Shown: positions 8,497 to 17,664 of the stretch, piece by piece
Numbering within the stretch: the first letter of the stretch is position 1
Layout of the letters: the number at the start of each line of letters is the position of its first letter
From: Synechococcus sp. Nb3U1
GTDB taxonomy: Bacteria > Cyanobacteriota > Cyanobacteriia > Thermostichales > Thermostichaceae
Direction: 5' to 3'
DNA: 64,000 nt
Assembly (NCBI RefSeq): GCF_021533835.1
Contig: NZ_JAKFYQ010000002.1
Coordinates: 496,001-560,000, forward strand
The notes under the pieces: generated by a model
What the model was told of the DNA's origin: nothing
Seen by the model: the letters and a program-made list of their open reading frames with translations, nothing else
Database searches by the model: none
Program-made: the position numbers and the translations under genes

Positions 8497-9165
8497 ATGA
8501 CTGCTCTGCCGCTGACTTATCGCTTTCAGTCTCCCCGCCAAGCTAGCCTGGGATCCACGCCGCTGCTGCTGATGTTGCATGGGATCGGTAGCCACGAAGG
8601 GGATCTGATCCAACTGGCTCCCTACTTGGATCCGCGCTTTGCTGTGCTCAGTTTGAGGGCACCGATTCCCCTCAGTATGGGAGGATTTGCCTGGTTTGAG
8701 ATGACCTGGACAGAAGAGGGGCCGGTGGGGAATATCCCTCAAGCTCGCACCAGCCTGCGGCTGCTAAGTTCCTTCCTAGATCAGGTTCTGCAGGAAGGGA
8801 TCCCGGATACAGCTCTCGATTCCGCTCGAATATATTTGATGGGGTTTAGCCAGGGGGCAATCATGAGCCTCTATTTAGCCCTTATCCAGCCAGAAAAACT
8901 AGCTGGGATCGTCGCCATGAGTGGGCGTTTGCCCGAAGAAGTTGTGGCCGAAGCGGTGGAGCCTGAGCGGATGAAAAACCTGGCCATCTTGGCGGTGCAT
9001 GGAACTGAAGATGCCGTTCTGCCCATACCCTTTGGCCGCGAGATCCGCGACTATTTTACCCGACTGCCTCTGGACTTTACCTACCGAGAGTACGACATGG
9101 GCCATGAGGTTTCCCCCCAGAGCCTTTTGGATATTCAGGACTGGCTACGGGGACGATTGAATTGA
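8497..9165 (+). CDS. Alpha/beta hydrolase, carboxylesterase/phospholipase family
   Basis: 222 residues. LLLMLHGIGSHEGDL near residue 23 supplies the oxyanion hole, GFSQGAIMS (about 116-124) holds the nucleophilic serine, AVHGTEDAVLP the acid and YDMGHEV the histidine. This is the full triad of the small esterase family that includes YpfH and plant/bacterial carboxylesterases. The likely reaction is hydrolysis of short acyl esters in the cytosol; the substrate is unknown. The gene is a single unit, convergent with the cytosine deaminase gene. Confidence 0.85.
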   Translation: MTALPLTYRFQSPRQASLGSTPLLLMLHGIGSHEGDLIQLAPYLDPRFAVLSLRAPIPLSMGGFAWFEMTWTEEGPVGNIPQARTSLRLLSSFLDQVLQEGIPDTALDSARIYLMGFSQGAIMSLYLALIQPEKLAGIVAMSGRLPEEVVAEAVEPERMKNLAILAVHGTEDAVLPIPFGREIRDYFTRLPLDFTYREYDMGHEVSPQSLLDIQDWLRGRLN

Positions 9166-9214
9166 GTGGAGGAGAAGGGTCCTAGGTCAGGGATCCCTGC
9201 CCTGCCCCCCCTTG

Positions 9215-10576
9215 CTAGACCGACACCGCGCCCACTTTGGCCATCAAGTCATCCAGCTCGCTATAGTCGGGCAAAGTGGTATCGATCGCCTTCCCCTGGC
9301 GCAGCACCACGCGGTCATGCTGAGGGCGAGAGAGCAACTCGTCAAAGCCTCGCCCCTTGAACAACACCAAATCGGCCATCAAACCCACCCCAATTTGTCC
9401 CCGATCCGACAGGCCCATGACACGGGCTGGGGTTGTGGTAATCGCCTGGGGCCAGTCTCCGTAGGGAGTATCCAGGTGCAGAATGCGAGTTGCCTCCCGG
9501 AACACCTCTAGGCCATCGTGATCCCCGAAGCCATAAAAGGGATCCCGGCAGTTGTCACTGGCCACCATCACCGGCACCCCTAGGGCCTTGAGTTCGTGCA
9601 GCAGGGTCACCCCCCGCCAATAGGGGGTATGACCAGGGTTGCGATCTTGCAAATACAAGTTGCACATGGGCAAGCTGACCACGGCAATTCCAGCTTCTCG
9701 CACCATATCCATGGTTTTGTGAGCCACTTCCGGCGGTTGCACCGCCAAACTACAACAATGGCCACAGACCACTGAGTTGGGAAAATTGCTGCGCAAGGCT
9801 GCTGCCGCCACATGTTGCAGGGTGATCGCCTCCGGATCATGGGTTTCGTCAGTGTGAAAGTCCAGATCCAAGCCTCGCTCCTTGGCCAAGGCAAACACCC
9901 GATCCAACTGCCGATCCAAGTCTGGACCCATCGCTGTGACGCCACCAAGGATCCCGCCTACGTCCGCCACTTTGTCCGCCAGCTTTTCCCCCTCTGGGGT
10001 GAGGAAATACTCCAGGGCCAAGATCGTGACTGCCTGGAGCTCTAGCTTGCCGGCCCATTCCTGACGTAACTGAGCAAATACATCCAGGTTAGCAATGGTT
10101 TGGGGACTGGTACAGGAGATGTGGGTGCGTACCGCCTGGGATCCATGAGCATAGCTGCAGCGCAGGCCAAAATTGAAACGGCAGTAGACATCCTCCCGGA
10201 ATTGCTCCGGATCACTGGCATAGACCTGTCCCATCTTTTCCCAATCGTCACGGGCGGCCTGGGCAGCACTGGCAAAGGTGCCATCGGGGTTGCGGGTGCG
10301 GGTCCACACATGCCCTTTATCGAGATGGGTGTGAATATCCAAAAAGCAAGGCCACACCTGTCCCCGTTTGAGATCCAGGCTCAGGATCCCTTCTGGAGCA
10401 GTGCTGTTGGCCGGTTGGATCTGAGTGATCACCCCCGCCTGAATCTCCAGATCCAGCAAGACCAGATTGTCTGGGTTGAGGGTGGCCCCAGGTACCAGAT
10501 CTCTGAGAACCGAGAGGGGCACTTGGGCATTGAGCAACCGGTAGTGGTCAACGCTGGGGATCTGCATGGTGGGCAT
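9215..10576 (-). CDS. codA: Cytosine deaminase-type amidohydrolase
   Basis: About 453 residues from the ATG at 10574-10576, chosen because GGGAG lies ten bases upstream. The amidohydrolase metal motifs are present: DIHTHLDKGH, DFHTDETHD, VCGHCCSLA and ASDNCRDPFYGFGDHD (the catalytic Asp). The closing MADLVLFKG is typical of the COG0402/cytosine deaminase branch. The expected reaction is cytosine to uracil plus ammonia. No pyrimidine transporter is adjacent. A URC1-like gene elsewhere in the window (55258-56517) could use uracil, but this link is only inferred. Related deaminases acting on other pyrimidines cannot be excluded. Confidence 0.75.
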   Translation of the reverse strand: MPTMQIPSVDHYRLLNAQVPLSVLRDLVPGATLNPDNLVLLDLEIQAGVITQIQPANSTAPEGILSLDLKRGQVWPCFLDIHTHLDKGHVWTRTRNPDGTFASAAQAARDDWEKMGQVYASDPEQFREDVYCRFNFGLRCSYAHGSQAVRTHISCTSPQTIANLDVFAQLRQEWAGKLELQAVTILALEYFLTPEGEKLADKVADVGGILGGVTAMGPDLDRQLDRVFALAKERGLDLDFHTDETHDPEAITLQHVAAAALRSNFPNSVVCGHCCSLAVQPPEVAHKTMDMVREAGIAVVSLPMCNLYLQDRNPGHTPYWRGVTLLHELKALGVPVMVASDNCRDPFYGFGDHDGLEVFREATRILHLDTPYGDWPQAITTTPARVMGLSDRGQIGVGLMADLVLFKGRGFDELLSRPQHDRVVLRQGKAIDTTLPDYSELDDLMAKVGAVSV

Positions 10577-10718
10577 CAAAAAAGTGACTCCCAATTTTAA
10601 GGGGATCCCAGCCCGTCAGGATGGAGCAAATGCTACGGCACAAACAGTTCCGAAGGCTCCCCCTTCAGAGGGATCCCTGTCTCTGATCAACCCAGAAGGA
10701 GCTCTCTACTAACTCGTT

Positions 10719-11048
10719 CTAGGCAAACTGGCCCACCACCTGCATGGCAAAACTGAGCAAAATAAATGCCAACCACGGGGAGAAATCGAGGCCGCCAATC
10801 GGGGGGATAATGCCGCGAAACAGGTTCAGATAGGGATCCGTCAGTTGGCTGAGCACCGACAGAATCGGGTTCGACCAGTTCAGTTGTGGGAACCAGCTCA
10901 GCAAAATGCGCACGATGAGCAGCACGTTGTAAATGACGATGAACTGGTAAATCGAGCGAAACAGCAACGACCCGGCGGTGGTGTAGACCAACCCAAAAGA
11001 GAGGCTATCCATCGAGATCAGAGGGGACAAAAGGTGGCTGAGCATCAT
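10719..11048 (-). CDS. YggT family membrane protein (Ycf19-like)
   Basis: 109 residues with two to three membrane segments. FRSIYQFIVIYNVLLIVRILLSWFP near residues 30-54 and DPYLNLFRGIIPPIGGLDFSPWLAF near 71-95 are the YggT/Ycf19 signature. Members act in the plasma or thylakoid membrane and have been linked to cytochrome b6 haem attachment (CCB3) or nucleoid/thylakoid organisation in plastids; the role in cyanobacteria is less clear. A second Met next to the start makes the exact N-terminus uncertain by one residue. Confidence 0.85.
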   Translation of the reverse strand: MMLSHLLSPLISMDSLSFGLVYTTAGSLLFRSIYQFIVIYNVLLIVRILLSWFPQLNWSNPILSVLSQLTDPYLNLFRGIIPPIGGLDFSPWLAFILLSFAMQVVGQFA

Positions 11049-11196
11049 GGTTGGGAAAAGCGGGAGGACAGTAAATACAATCGGTTGATAAAAGCAAGCA
11101 TCCGGTCAGGCTTGGAACCAGATGCACCAGACCGACACCGCTTCTAGTTTGGCATGGACGGAGAAAAAACTGGGCCATACAGGGATTCCTTCTGGC

Positions 11197-11583
11197 TTAT
11201 CCTCCCATCTTCTCCTGGGGAGCTGAGGCCACATCCTTGACGATTAACTGGGCGCGGGTGGCCTGAATAGCCTCATTTAACTCCGCGATCTTGGCTTCTA
11301 GAGTACGTCGGGCCTGGGTAATGCGCTCTGCTTCGGTCTCCCAGGCGTTCCAGTCGTTGGGGTTAACAATAGCCGAGGTTGAAGAAGCGCTGATGCGCGG
11401 CCGTCCCGTGGTCATGGGCATAGATTGGGTACCATTCAGCCGCTCCGGATCCCGGCGTTGGCCCTCAGGGGATCCCTTAGCGATCTTGGGGGCGAGCACA
11501 AACCCGATCACCCCACCCAGGATCCCTCCCAACACAGCTCCCGTTACCACACCCGCAATGAAATCACCCTGTTGATCTGCCAC
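11197..11583 (-). CDS. Glycine-zipper membrane protein, unknown
   Basis: 128 residues. The N-terminal GVVTGAVLGGILGGVIGFVLAPK (two overlapping glycine-zipper stretches, about 11-33) forms one membrane hairpin of the YtxH-like type. It is followed by a disordered linker and a predicted coiled coil (about 82-120, TEAERITQARRTLEAKIAELNEA). Short membrane-anchored coiled-coil proteins of this kind are common in cyanobacteria without known function. It lies just after the ABC1-kinase gene, 41 bp away on the opposite side, and is transcribed in the same direction. Confidence 0.65.
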   Translation of the reverse strand: MADQQGDFIAGVVTGAVLGGILGGVIGFVLAPKIAKGSPEGQRRDPERLNGTQSMPMTTGRPRISASSTSAIVNPNDWNAWETEAERITQARRTLEAKIAELNEAIQATRAQLIVKDVASAPQEKMGG

Positions 11584-11624
11584 GTTTTCGTCCAGGTAAG
11601 GAACTCAGTTTATCTTCTTCCGTT

Positions 11625-13397
11625 CTACCTTTCCTGACCCATTCCCGCCAGCAAGTCCGGCCAAGCTTGCGGCAGTCGCCAGCGGCTAAGCTGTTTCAGA
11701 TGAGCCTGCACCTGTTCCCCCAGTTCGGCAAAGGTGTCTTGCAAAACAAAGGGATTGGGCAGGGATCCCATTGTGGCTTGCCAGAGGTGGGTTGGGGAAA
11801 TTTCGGGGCTGAGCAAATGCCACAGGCGCTGCAACTCTTCAAAGTGAATGCGGTCATCTTCCGTAAGGGAAAGCACCAACTGGCGGCGCAGGGTACGAGC
11901 CTCCTCCGACATCAAGTAGCGCAGGCCCATCCGGGCGGTGGGCACCAGATCCAGCCCCCCATCGCTACGAGCAATTTGGATCAGGTTCTCCAGACGGTTC
12001 CAGCGGAATTTGCCCTCCTTAATCAGCACCTGCAGCAGGCGCTCCCGAATGCGCGGGGATTCATCCGTCAACAGGCGCTTGGCTACATAAGGGTAGGCCA
12101 CCCCGACAATGCGAAACTGCGGATAGAGGCTGAGAGCTACCCCTTCTTGGGTCACCAAAGAGCGGATCACCAAGGCAAAATGCGGCGGCACCTGAAAGGG
12201 ATAGCGATACATCAAATCCGAAAACTGATCGGTGGCGGTTTTGAAGTTAAAATTACCCACCTCCTGAGTCAGTACATCCGCCAACACCGTTTCCAAGGCT
12301 GGGATCAGCTCTTGACGGTTGACATTGGGCTGCAAAAAACCAAGATGAATAAAATCATCGATGAGGGTGTTGTAATCTCGATCCACCAAATGTACCAGCG
12401 CATCCACCAGGTATTCCTTCATCTCCTGGGTGAGCTGATCCATCATGCCGAAATCGATATAGGCCATGCGGCCATCGGCGAGGGCAAACAGGTTGCCAGG
12501 ATGGGGATCCGCGTGGAAAAACCCGTATTCCAGCAGTTGCTTGAGGGCCGAGACCACGCCAATGCGTACCAGTTGCTTCACCTCCAGATTGGCCGCTTGA
12601 ATGCGCTCGATATCCGTTAGCTTGATGCCGTCGATCCACTCCAGCGTCAGCACCCGGCGGGTGCTGTAGGCCCAGAAGATGCGGGGCACGTACACGTCCG
12701 GATCCCCGCGAAAGTAGCCAGCAAAGCGTTCGCAGTTGCGCCCTTCGTTCAGGTAATCGATCTCTTCGTAGAGCTTGCGGCCAAACTCATCTACCACCGC
12801 CGTCAGGGTATTGCCCAGGTTCAAGGGCAGCCAAGGGGCCAACCACGTCGAAGCCCAGCGAATCAGGTACAGATCCAAACTCAGCCGTTCTCGCAAATGG
12901 GGCCGCTGCACCTTCACCGCCACCCACTCGCCACTGTGCAATTGGGCTTTGTACACTTGGCCCAAACTGGCAGCAGCCACTGGCTCAGGAGAAATCTGAG
13001 CGTAGATCTCGGCAATCGGACGGCCCAACTCCGACTCAATCCGGGCGTAAGCTTGTAAGGACGGGAACCCGGGCAACTGATCCTGCAATTGGGTCAGTTC
13101 TTCTAGAAAATCTTTGCGAACCAGATCCGGTCGGGTGGAAAGGGCCTGTCCCACTTTGATAAAAGTTGGCCCCAAATGGGTGAGCAGCTTACGTAACTGC
13201 ACTGAGCGCTGACCGACATTGCGATCCGTATGGCCCCAGAGCTGATCCCAACGCAAGCAAAGCACAAACCAAAAGAGGGGCCAGAGGATTGCTAGAGAAC
13301 GCCCGATCACCTGAGGCAGTCGCCAACGGTAATAACGGGAGATGTATTGAGGATCGTAGGCTTCTAGCGAGGCGATGGACTGGGGCTGGGCAGGCAC
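11625..13397 (-). CDS. ABC1/UbiB-family atypical kinase
   Basis: 590 residues from a GTG. LGPTFIKVGQALSTRPDLV near residue 75 is the KxGQ signature, AAASLGQVYKA the Ala-rich loop, VAVKVQRP the lysine strand, and FFHADPHPGNLF near 293 with YIDFGMMD the catalytic and metal motifs of the ABC1 (ADCK/UbiB) family. Members bind ATP and support prenyl-quinone metabolism; in plants they sit on plastoglobules. Here plastoquinone or tocopherol metabolism is likely. The last hundred residues are less conserved. It reads into the glycine-zipper gene and may share its transcript. Confidence 0.9.
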   Translation of the reverse strand: MPAQPQSIASLEAYDPQYISRYYRWRLPQVIGRSLAILWPLFWFVLCLRWDQLWGHTDRNVGQRSVQLRKLLTHLGPTFIKVGQALSTRPDLVRKDFLEELTQLQDQLPGFPSLQAYARIESELGRPIAEIYAQISPEPVAAASLGQVYKAQLHSGEWVAVKVQRPHLRERLSLDLYLIRWASTWLAPWLPLNLGNTLTAVVDEFGRKLYEEIDYLNEGRNCERFAGYFRGDPDVYVPRIFWAYSTRRVLTLEWIDGIKLTDIERIQAANLEVKQLVRIGVVSALKQLLEYGFFHADPHPGNLFALADGRMAYIDFGMMDQLTQEMKEYLVDALVHLVDRDYNTLIDDFIHLGFLQPNVNRQELIPALETVLADVLTQEVGNFNFKTATDQFSDLMYRYPFQVPPHFALVIRSLVTQEGVALSLYPQFRIVGVAYPYVAKRLLTDESPRIRERLLQVLIKEGKFRWNRLENLIQIARSDGGLDLVPTARMGLRYLMSEEARTLRRQLVLSLTEDDRIHFEELQRLWHLLSPEISPTHLWQATMGSLPNPFVLQDTFAELGEQVQAHLKQLSRWRLPQAWPDLLAGMGQER

Positions 13398-13486
13398 GCT
13401 TGGATCAGCTCACAACACTAAAAGTCACTTTATCTATCGTAATCCCAGTCGAAACCAATGGGATCCGCCCAATACCGTTAAATCAC

Positions 13487-14773
13487 CTAAATAACCGTAT
13501 TGTCGGGGATAACCGAGTCTTTGATGATCGTGACAATGCCATTGCTGATCCAGATCCCTTCGTCTTCTCGTTCGGCTTCCGTGATGTGATCTTTGTTGAG
13601 AATGCGCACGTTACGCCCGATACGAGCGTTTTTATCCACAATCGCGTTGACGACATGGGAGTTGGCCCCAATGCCCACCGGTGGGATCCCTTCGTTTAGC
13701 TTGGCCTGCCGCTCCTCCGCTGACTCGTAATAATCTGCCCCCATCACCAGCGTATTTTCCACAATGGTGTTTGCCTCTAGGCGGCTGCGAATGCCGATGA
13801 TCGAGTTGCGAATTTGCGCGTTTTTGATGATGCAACCATCGGCAATAATGGAATCCGCAATGTGGGCGTCAAGGATCTTATTGGGGGGCAAGAAACGCGG
13901 GCGGGTGTAGATGGGCATCTCGCTGTTAAAGAAGCTGAAGGGAGGGTTGGGCTGCTTTACCAGTGAGAGATTGGCTCGGTAGAACGCTTCGATGGTACCG
14001 ATATCTTCCCAGTAGCCGTTGAAGAGATAGGCTTGTACATGGTACTTACCGATAGCGGCAGGCAACACCTCTTTGCCGAAATCGGTGTGTTCCTTCACCT
14101 TCAGCATCTCGATCAGGGCTTCCCGCTTGAACACGTAAATGCCCATGGAGGCGATGTAGGGCTTGGCTTGTGCTTCTTCGGGGCTGAGGCCGAGGGCTTG
14201 GGTATCCACTTGGCAGGTTTTTAGTAGCTCCCCTTTCGGTTTTTCTTTGAAATCAATAATGCGCCCGTTCTCGCCAATCTTAAGTAGGCCGAAGCTAGAG
14301 GCGACATTCTCTGCACAGGGCAACACCGCCAACGTTACATCTGCCCCCGTCTGCCGGTGATGTTCGATGAAGGGGCGATAGTCCATGCAGTAGAGGTGAT
14401 CGCCGGAGAGGATCAGATACTCCTTTGGTTTCCAAGACTCCATCAGCCAGAGATATTGCCGCACCGCATCGGCTGTGCCCTGGAACCACTCCGGGTTCTC
14501 TGGGGTTTGCTGGGCTGCCAACACATCCACAAAGCCACCGCTAAAGGGGGAAAAGCGGTAGGTATTGACGATGTGACGGTTCAAGGAGGCGGAGTTGAAC
14601 TGCGTCAGGACGTAGATCTTTTCAATGTGAGAATTGATACAGTTGCTGACCGGAATATCGATCAGGCGATATTTCCCTGCCAAGGGTACAGCGGGTTTGG
14701 CACGGCGTTTGGTGAGGGGGTAAAGACGGGTGCCACGCCCGCCTCCTAAGATGATCGCCAATACCTCGCGCAT
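13487..14773 (-). CDS. glgC: Glucose-1-phosphate adenylyltransferase
   Basis: 428 residues from the ATG at 14771-14773, with GGAGGA upstream; the longer frame to 14902 is not used. [16 protein letters not shown] is the nucleotide-binding loop, followed by [20 protein letters not shown] and the SGDHLY catalytic Asp region. The C-terminal part is a left-handed beta helix with repeated isoleucines ([19 protein letters not shown]) that binds allosteric effectors. It makes ADP-glucose for glycogen and is activated by 3-phosphoglycerate in cyanobacteria. It is divergent from the ParA-like gene with 140 bp between the starts. Confidence 0.97.
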   Translation of the reverse strand: MREVLAIILGGGRGTRLYPLTKRRAKPAVPLAGKYRLIDIPVSNCINSHIEKIYVLTQFNSASLNRHIVNTYRFSPFSGGFVDVLAAQQTPENPEWFQGTADAVRQYLWLMESWKPKEYLILSGDHLYCMDYRPFIEHHRQTGADVTLAVLPCAENVASSFGLLKIGENGRIIDFKEKPKGELLKTCQVDTQALGLSPEEAQAKPYIASMGIYVFKREALIEMLKVKEHTDFGKEVLPAAIGKYHVQAYLFNGYWEDIGTIEAFYRANLSLVKQPNPPFSFFNSEMPIYTRPRFLPPNKILDAHIADSIIADGCIIKNAQIRNSIIGIRSRLEANTIVENTLVMGADYYESAEERQAKLNEGIPPVGIGANSHVVNAIVDKNARIGRNVRILNKDHITEAEREDEGIWISNGIVTIIKDSVIPDNTVI

Positions 14774-14913
14774 GGTTTTCCTCCAGCTTACGGCCAGGCT
14801 ACAACCACTAGCATAGACCGCCGTGGGGCCACCTGAACCGCCTGCCTGGATGGATCCCAAAAGAGGGAATGGGGGAAGATCCTGAAGAGGCACAGCCAGC
14901 ACAGGGAGAGTTC

Positions 14914-15696
14914 ATGGCACGGATCTTGGCGTTTACCAACAATAAAGGGGGCACTGGCAAGTCCACCCTCTGCGTACATGCGGCACAATTGATGGCGCAA
15001 CGAGGGGAACGGGTGTTGCTCATCGATCTCACTTCCCAAGCCACCGCCAGCAGCCTTTACCTAGAAGAGGCTGGATCCCTGCTGGAGTCGGAAACGGTTT
15101 GGGCCAGTCTACACCCGCAGCAACAACGCCCCTTGCAGGAGGTTGTGTATAGCACTGACAAGGGGGTGGATGTGGTGCCCTCCCACAGCACCATGGCGGA
15201 GGTTGCCGCACAACTGGCGGCGGCTGGATCTTTGGGGCAGGATCTGTTGCAGCAGCAGCTTGGCCCCCTCGTAGGCGACTACGACTTTATCTTTCTGGAT
15301 ACGCCGGGGGAGCTGAATGCCCTCACGGCCAATGCCCTTTGGGTGGCTCAGCGGGTGGTGATTCCCACGCGGCTCAACCGAGCCGATTTTTCGTGTACGG
15401 AGGTGACGTTGCGCTACATCGGCGCTCTCAAAGGTGAGCTTACCCAGGCCCGCACTGTGTTAACCATGTTGGATGATCGCTATTTGCCAGGAGGCATTTG
15501 GTCGGGATCCCATACGGGCCAGTTGTATGTGCAAGCGCAACAGATTTTTGCGGATGTGCTTTCACCCGTTACTATTCCAGATAGCAGTGATTTGCGTACA
15601 GCCTTCGACTATGGCCTGACGGTGATGGAATATCGGCCTGGGGCAGTGGTGTGTCAGCGGTTGCTGCAGTTTGTTGAGCATGAGGTGCTCTTGTGA
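14914..15696 (+). CDS. ParA-like ATPase
   Basis: 260 residues from the ATG at 14914, preceded by GGGAGAG; the frame is open further upstream. The deviant Walker A NNKGGTGKST (residues 9-18) carries the signature lysine of the ParA/MinD class. LLIDLTSQATAS corresponds to switch I and FIFLDTPGEL to Walker B/switch II. ParA ATPases form gradients on DNA that move plasmids, chromosomes or protein cargos. The gene overlaps the next one by four bases (GTGA), so the two proteins are almost certainly made together. A carboxysome-positioning McdA-like function is possible, but no carboxysome gene is near. Confidence 0.85.
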   Translation: MARILAFTNNKGGTGKSTLCVHAAQLMAQRGERVLLIDLTSQATASSLYLEEAGSLLESETVWASLHPQQQRPLQEVVYSTDKGVDVVPSHSTMAEVAAQLAAAGSLGQDLLQQQLGPLVGDYDFIFLDTPGELNALTANALWVAQRVVIPTRLNRADFSCTEVTLRYIGALKGELTQARTVLTMLDDRYLPGGIWSGSHTGQLYVQAQQIFADVLSPVTIPDSSDLRTAFDYGLTVMEYRPGAVVCQRLLQFVEHEVLL

Positions 15697-16187
15697 CTGG
15701 ATCTGACCGTAGCCTATTTTCTTCTTCGGGGGGCTCTTCCCACCGCTCCAGCGGAGCTCGACGCAAGGCGAGCGCAAGCGCTAAGTTCGGGTCAGAACCC
15801 ACTTCTGAATCCAGCTCTTCTCAGGAGGAACCCTCAATGTCTTCAGCAGAAGTGGAAGCCCTCAAAAGCCAACTGGCGGAAAGTCAGCAGCACCTGCAGG
15901 ACTACCAAAACAAAGTCTCCAGTTTGCAAGCCCAGTTGCAGCAGGTGAGTGCCCATCGGGATGAGCTGCAGAAGGCACTGGCACAGTTGCAAATTGTTGC
16001 GGACGAGCGGGCCAAAACCATCCAAGAGTTGCAGAATCGCAAAGGACAAACCCCAGTTCAGCCAAAATCTCAGCCCCAAGCTTCTCCACTTCCTCCCCTG
16101 CACACGCAAAAGAAGATTATGAATCGGCCCATTTTCGACAATGTATCGGCTACAGACGAGAAGATGCCCCCTTATTTGTTGGATTGA
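15693..16187 (+). CDS. Coiled-coil partner of the ParA-like ATPase
   Basis: 164 residues from a GTG overlapping the ParA stop. Three parts are visible: a Ser/Arg/Lys-rich disordered N-terminus (1-48), a continuous Leu/Gln/Glu heptad coiled coil (about 50-113) and a Pro/Gln-rich tail ending in a compact, acidic PPYLLD. A basic N-terminus plus coiled coil is typical of ParA-activating adaptors, where the N-terminal basic region stimulates the ATPase; that role is inferred. No tryptophan is present, unlike type 1 McdB. I do not recognise a named family. Confidence 0.7.
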   Translation: MTGSDRSLFSSSGGSSHRSSGARRKASASAKFGSEPTSESSSSQEEPSMSSAEVEALKSQLAESQQHLQDYQNKVSSLQAQLQQVSAHRDELQKALAQLQIVADERAKTIQELQNRKGQTPVQPKSQPQASPLPPLHTQKKIMNRPIFDNVSATDEKMPPYLLD

Positions 16188-16368
16188 GGACAGGTCGGGT
16201 TTTCTGCACTGATCTAGGGGATTGCTCTACACCAGGGATCCCTGGGAGCGTTAATCTGGATCGGGTTCGGAATTGAACGGATTCTCAGTGCGTTGGGGTT
16301 CCGTTCCTATTTTGTGTCGGATCCCTGTCTGCTGATCAGCCTTGTCGTTATTCCCACTATCCTTACTC

Positions 16369-17559
16369 ATGAGCCAATCTCAGCCCACTCCCTCCCCTCG
16401 TGATGCCATTCCTCCCCACGGCGGCACCCTGATCAACCGCATTGCCCCCGCCGAGCAGGTGGAGGAGCTGCGCTCGAAAGCCGAACATTGTCCTACGATT
16501 GACCTCAGCGAACGGGCCCAATCGGATTTGGAGATGATTGCCATCGGGGGCTTCAGCCCGCTGATAGGGTTCATGGGTCGGGCAGATTACCAAGCGGTGG
16601 TGGAAACCATGCACTTGGCCAACGGCTTGGCTTGGTCTTTGCCGGTGACTTTGCCGGTTGCACCCGCAGTAGCGGCAGATCTGAAAGAGGGGCAACTGCT
16701 CGCTTTGGCTTCTGGGTCAGGAAGGGTGATCGGCCTCATGGAACTGGCGGAGAAATTCACCTACGACAAAACCCGCGAAGCCCAACAAGTTTACCGCACC
16801 ACTGACGACAAGCATCCGGGGGTGAAGGTGCTCTACGAGCAGGGATCCGTCTACTTGGCTGGCCCGGTCACCCTCTTGCAGCGGGATCCCCACCCCCTGT
16901 TTCCGGCTTATCAAATTGATCCTGCCCAATCTCGTCAGCTCTTCCGGGAAAAAGGCTGGAAAACCATTGTTGGCTTTCAAACCCGCAACCCAATCCACCG
17001 TGCCCATGAGTACATTCAAAAGTGTGCTTTGGAAATTGTGGATGGCTTGTTTTTGCATCCTTTGGTGGGGGCAACCAAAAGTGACGATATCCCTGCTGAT
17101 GTGCGGATGCGCTGCTACGAGGTATTGATCGAGAAATACTATCCTCAAGATCGGGTAATCCTAGCAATCAATCCTTCTGCTATGCGCTACGCTGGCCCGC
17201 GTGAGGCGATCTTCCATGCGCTGATCCGCAAGAACTACGGCTGCACCCACTTCATTGTTGGGCGTGACCATGCAGGAGTCGGGGATTACTACGGTACCTA
17301 CGATGCCCAGCACATTTTTGATGAGTTTCAGCCACAGGAACTGGGTATTGTCCCCCTGAAGTTTGAACACGCTTTCTACTGCACCGTCACAGGTACAATG
17401 GCCACGGCCAAGAGCAGCCCCAGCCAACCCCATGAGCGCATTCACCTTTCCGGTACCAAAGTGCGGGAGATGTTACGGCGGGGCGAAGTACCTCCACCGG
17501 AGTTTTCTCGACCAGAAGTGGCTCAACTGTTGGCACAGGCCATGCAAGAGCGCGGGTAA
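16369..17559 (+). CDS. sat: ATP sulfurylase (sulfate adenylyltransferase)
   Basis: 396 residues from the ATG at 16369; the earlier in-frame start at 16342 lacks family support. [12 protein letters not shown] (the QxRNPxHxxH ATP-binding motif), [13 protein letters not shown] and [15 protein letters not shown] are the diagnostic motifs of monofunctional prokaryotic Sat. It converts sulfate and ATP to adenylyl sulfate, the first step of sulfate assimilation, in the cytosol. There is no APS-kinase fusion. It ends at a stem-loop terminator at 17615-17636 shared with the convergent amine oxidase gene. Confidence 0.95.
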   Translation: MSQSQPTPSPRDAIPPHGGTLINRIAPAEQVEELRSKAEHCPTIDLSERAQSDLEMIAIGGFSPLIGFMGRADYQAVVETMHLANGLAWSLPVTLPVAPAVAADLKEGQLLALASGSGRVIGLMELAEKFTYDKTREAQQVYRTTDDKHPGVKVLYEQGSVYLAGPVTLLQRDPHPLFPAYQIDPAQSRQLFREKGWKTIVGFQTRNPIHRAHEYIQKCALEIVDGLFLHPLVGATKSDDIPADVRMRCYEVLIEKYYPQDRVILAINPSAMRYAGPREAIFHALIRKNYGCTHFIVGRDHAGVGDYYGTYDAQHIFDEFQPQELGIVPLKFEHAFYCTVTGTMATAKSSPSQPHERIHLSGTKVREMLRRGEVPPPEFSRPEVAQLLAQAMQERG

Positions 17560-17614
17560 CCCCAGTCGGGATCCCCAATTAAACACAATTAAACAAATTA
17601 TAAAGAATAAAAAA

Positions 17615-17636
17615 GGGCCTGGAAACCTCCAGGCCC
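17615..17636. terminator. Bidirectional stem-loop terminator between sat and amine oxidase
   Basis: GGGCCTGGA (17615-17623) pairs perfectly with TCCAGGCCC (17628-17636) around a four-base loop. An A-rich stretch to the left supplies the U-tract for minus-strand transcripts; to the right the tract is weak (CTTATTTC). It best serves the minus-strand amine oxidase and, less well, sat. Confidence 0.85.
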
Positions 17637-17664
17637 CCTTATTTCAAGCTCTTGCTCTCCAACT

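Noticed and set aside
11667-12620. 317-residue plus-strand frame
   Set aside because: Lies wholly inside the ABC1 kinase gene on the other strand; His/Gln-rich composition typical of an antisense shadow.
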